In this document: positions 5,049 through 6,251 of the stretch, piece after piece | Layout of the letters: the number at the start of each line of letters is the position of its first letter | How positions within the stretch are numbered: the first letter of the stretch is position 1 | DNA from: Verrucomicrobiota bacterium | GTDB lineage: Bacteria > Verrucomicrobiota > Verrucomicrobiia > Limisphaerales > UBA1412 | Assembly (NCBI GenBank): GCA_017557085.1 | Contig: JAFZAR010000292.1 | Location: forward strand, 1 to 6,251 | DNA length: 6,251 bases | Direction of reading: 5' to 3' | The notes under the pieces: generated by a model | Told to the model about the DNA's origin: nothing | The model's input: only the letters and a program-made list of their open reading frames with translations | Database searches by the model: none | Translations under genes and position numbers: made by a program

Positions 5049-5984
5049 ATGGATAAAAAGCGGATCGCGATCAGTCTTGTTTTTTCGATCATTTTCCTCT
5101 CCGCCGTCTTTTACAAAGTTCCGGTTCGTGAGGTCCTGAACGTACTTAAAAACGCGAGTCCTTTCTGGATGTCTGTCGCCGTTGGAGTCATGGCGCTGAC
5201 CATTACGCTCACCGGTGTGCGCTGGGATCAGGTCCTGCGCAGCCAGAACTGGCGACTGCCCTTCTGGCAAGTTATCCGCGCCACCTGGTACGGCCACTGC
5301 TTCAACACCGCTCTGCTGGGTCCCGCGGCCGGGGATATTTTCAAATCTACCCTCTTTGCCAGGGAACAAAACATGCCCCTGGTCAACCTGCTTTCCGCTT
5401 CATGGCTGGATCGTCTGCTGGCCGGTGTCGGCAGCATTATCTTCGCGGTTCTGGTGGTCATTTTCACGTTGATGACGGGCGAACAACTGCAAATCGAACT
5501 GCCCTCTGTCAATCCGTGGATCATCGCGGCCGGCGTACTCTGTGCCGCCGCGGTCTGCTTCCTGATCTGGAAATTCCGTCTGCTGGATAAGATCGCCTTT
5601 GTCAAAAAACTCAAGGACACTTTTGCCGGCGCAATCGTCAAAATGTACAAATCGCCCGGACGCGCTTTGACCGTCATTCTTCTGGGCTGTGTGGGGCAGA
5701 TACTCCTCAGCAGCATTCTGGCCTGGACGCTGGCCTCGGTCACCCAAACCGATCTGCCCTGGGTGCAGATGCTCTGGGTCTTTCCGGTCATCGCCATGCT
5801 GGCCACGCTCCCTATCTCGGTGGGCGGAGTCGGTGTTCGCGAAGGAGCCTCGCTGGTACTGCTGGGCAACTACGGTGTCGTCCAGGCCGACGCGGTAGCG
5901 GCCTCGCTTCTCTGCCTGGGCGTTTACTGGCTGAACGCCGCCATCGGTGCCATCCTCCTCTTCATCGGAAAACCTAAAAAATAA
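5049..5984 (+). CDS. Lysylphosphatidylglycerol synthase TM region / flippase-like integral membrane protein
   Basis: 311-residue polytopic inner-membrane protein with about eight predicted helices (near 5-23, 38-56, 80-95, 121-141, 155-174, 206-229, 238-253 and 283-306). It shows the family signatures: GPAAGDIFKSTLF at 91-103, SWLDRLLAG at 118-126 and LPISVGGVGVREGASLVLLG at 254-273. These belong to the membrane domain of MprF and its many stand-alone relatives, some of which move lipids or lipid-linked intermediates across the membrane. The soluble aminoacyl-transferase domain of full MprF is absent, so lysyl-PG synthesis is not expected from this protein alone, despite the lysine genes nearby. 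The ATG at 5049 is the first in frame after an in-frame stop (5040-5042). The nearest purine-rich site, AGAGG (5029-5033), is a rather long 15 bases away. The family is secure; the substrate is unknown. Confidence 0.88.
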   Translation: MDKKRIAISLVFSIIFLSAVFYKVPVREVLNVLKNASPFWMSVAVGVMALTITLTGVRWDQVLRSQNWRLPFWQVIRATWYGHCFNTALLGPAAGDIFKSTLFAREQNMPLVNLLSASWLDRLLAGVGSIIFAVLVVIFTLMTGEQLQIELPSVNPWIIAAGVLCAAAVCFLIWKFRLLDKIAFVKKLKDTFAGAIVKMYKSPGRALTVILLGCVGQILLSSILAWTLASVTQTDLPWVQMLWVFPVIAMLATLPISVGGVGVREGASLVLLGNYGVVQADAVAASLLCLGVYWLNAAIGAILLFIGKPKK

Positions 5985-6015
5985 CCTCCCTGACAAGGCA
6001 AAGGACTTCTCTCCG

Positions 6016-6050
6016 AAAAAAATCCCCCGGATGTTTCCGAGGGATTTTTT
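6016..6050. terminator. Bidirectional intrinsic terminator between convergent genes
   Basis: TCCC (6023-6026) pairs with GGGA (6041-6044) and CGGA (6028-6031) with TCCG (6036-6039). There is one C-A mismatch between the two stems and a 4-base loop. T6 follows on the plus strand (6045-6050), and A7 precedes the stem (6016-6022), giving T7 on the minus strand. It lies 31 bases after the flippase-like gene and 22 bases after the stop of the convergent leftward gene, so it can serve both. Confidence 0.9.
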
Positions 6051-6072
6051 GTTTCGTTATGCGGCTAATGCT

Positions 6073-6251
6073 TTACTTGAGCATTTTGACCGGAGTCCAG
6101 GCACCGTTGGCATCGGAGCTGTCCACACAAGCATAGACAAAGGCCATGCCCATGTAGCCGTCACGCACGTTGGCGTACTTGCTGCCGTCGCATTTGAAGG
6201 GCTTGCCTTCCTCGAAAGCGCGGACATCGGCCTCAAAGCAGCGATGCAGAC
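6073..6251 (-). CDS. Gfo/Idh/MocA-family oxidoreductase, C-terminal fragment (cut by window edge)
   Basis: The minus strand is open from the right edge to a TAA at 6075-6073, giving the last 58 residues, beginning LHRCFEADVRAF and ending WTPVKMLK. The pattern of a helix (FEADVRAFEEGKP), an aspartate-glycine turn, then a long helix (NVRDGYMGMAFVYACVDSS) and a final WTPV strand is typical of the end of Gfo/Idh/MocA NAD(P)-dependent sugar dehydrogenases. In these the C-terminal domain carries substrate and dimer contacts, while the Rossmann domain would be outside the window. The reading frame is sound and convergent with the flippase-like gene, with the bidirectional terminator in between. The family call rests on a short segment, and the substrate cannot be told. 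Confidence 0.62.
   Translation of the reverse strand, partial: LHRCFEADVRAFEEGKPFKCDGSKYANVRDGYMGMAFVYACVDSSDANGAWTPVKMLK

Noticed and set aside
5049..5984. Full MprF (lysyl-phosphatidylglycerol synthase) linked to the lysine genes
   Set aside because: Only the membrane domain is present. At 311 residues there is no aminoacyl-transferase domain, so a functional link to lysine supply is not supported.
1..6251. CRISPR array, insertion sequence or phage attachment site
   Set aside because: No regularly spaced repeats, transposase, terminal inverted repeats or tRNA-derived direct repeats were seen on either strand.

Overview
The window holds five complete protein genes and one cut by the right edge. 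The core is a lysine-biosynthesis locus: aspartate kinase (lysC, 1527-2771) and diaminopimelate decarboxylase (lysA, 2792-4192), 20 bases apart on the + strand. A LysR-family regulator (426-1319) is transcribed divergently from them. After a terminator come a single-pass membrane protein resembling the DUF4230 family (4302-5042) and, 6 bases later, a multi-pass protein of the lysylphosphatidylglycerol synthase/flippase-like transmembrane family (5049-5984). A hairpin with T tracts on both strands (6016-6050) separates these from the C-terminal 58 codons of a leftward gene, probably a Gfo/Idh/MocA-family oxidoreductase (6073-6251).

The organism is a bacterium of moderate base composition. The genes on the right are visibly richer in G+C than the regulator and the left intergenic region. 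lysC, lysA and the regulator lack a recognisable Shine-Dalgarno sequence, whereas the DUF4230-like gene has a perfect AGGAGG. A sugar-type oxidoreductase next to this gene set would fit a gut or marine member of the PVC group (Lentisphaerae/Verrucomicrobia-like). That placement is a weak guess, because the window contains no phylogenetic marker that I can read decisively.

Layout. 1-425: no convincing protein gene. The minus strand carries two perfect TATAAT elements 120 bp apart, then a small hairpin, then a boxA-like antitermination sequence. This resembles the leader of an rRNA operon running off the left edge, an inference that flanking sequence would settle. 366-400: terminator of the regulator gene. 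1320-1526: divergent control region. TTGACA hexamers face outward on the two strands, and a T-N11-A dyad typical of LysR-type binding sites overlaps the regulator's own -35. A GC-rich hairpin plus T tract sits just before the lysC start. 4193-4301: intrinsic terminator whose T tract runs directly into the Shine-Dalgarno of the DUF4230-like gene.

How the genes fit together: LysC starts the aspartate pathway and LysA performs its last step, meso-diaminopimelate to lysine, so the pair covers the entry and exit of lysine and peptidoglycan-precursor synthesis. The regulator is placed to control the pair and itself, as LysR does for lysA in E. coli, although the effector cannot be read from sequence. 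The two membrane proteins form a separate, probably co-translated envelope unit of unknown role. The most unusual features are the lysine-rich tail on LysA, the possible rRNA leader at the left edge, and the control architecture around lysC.
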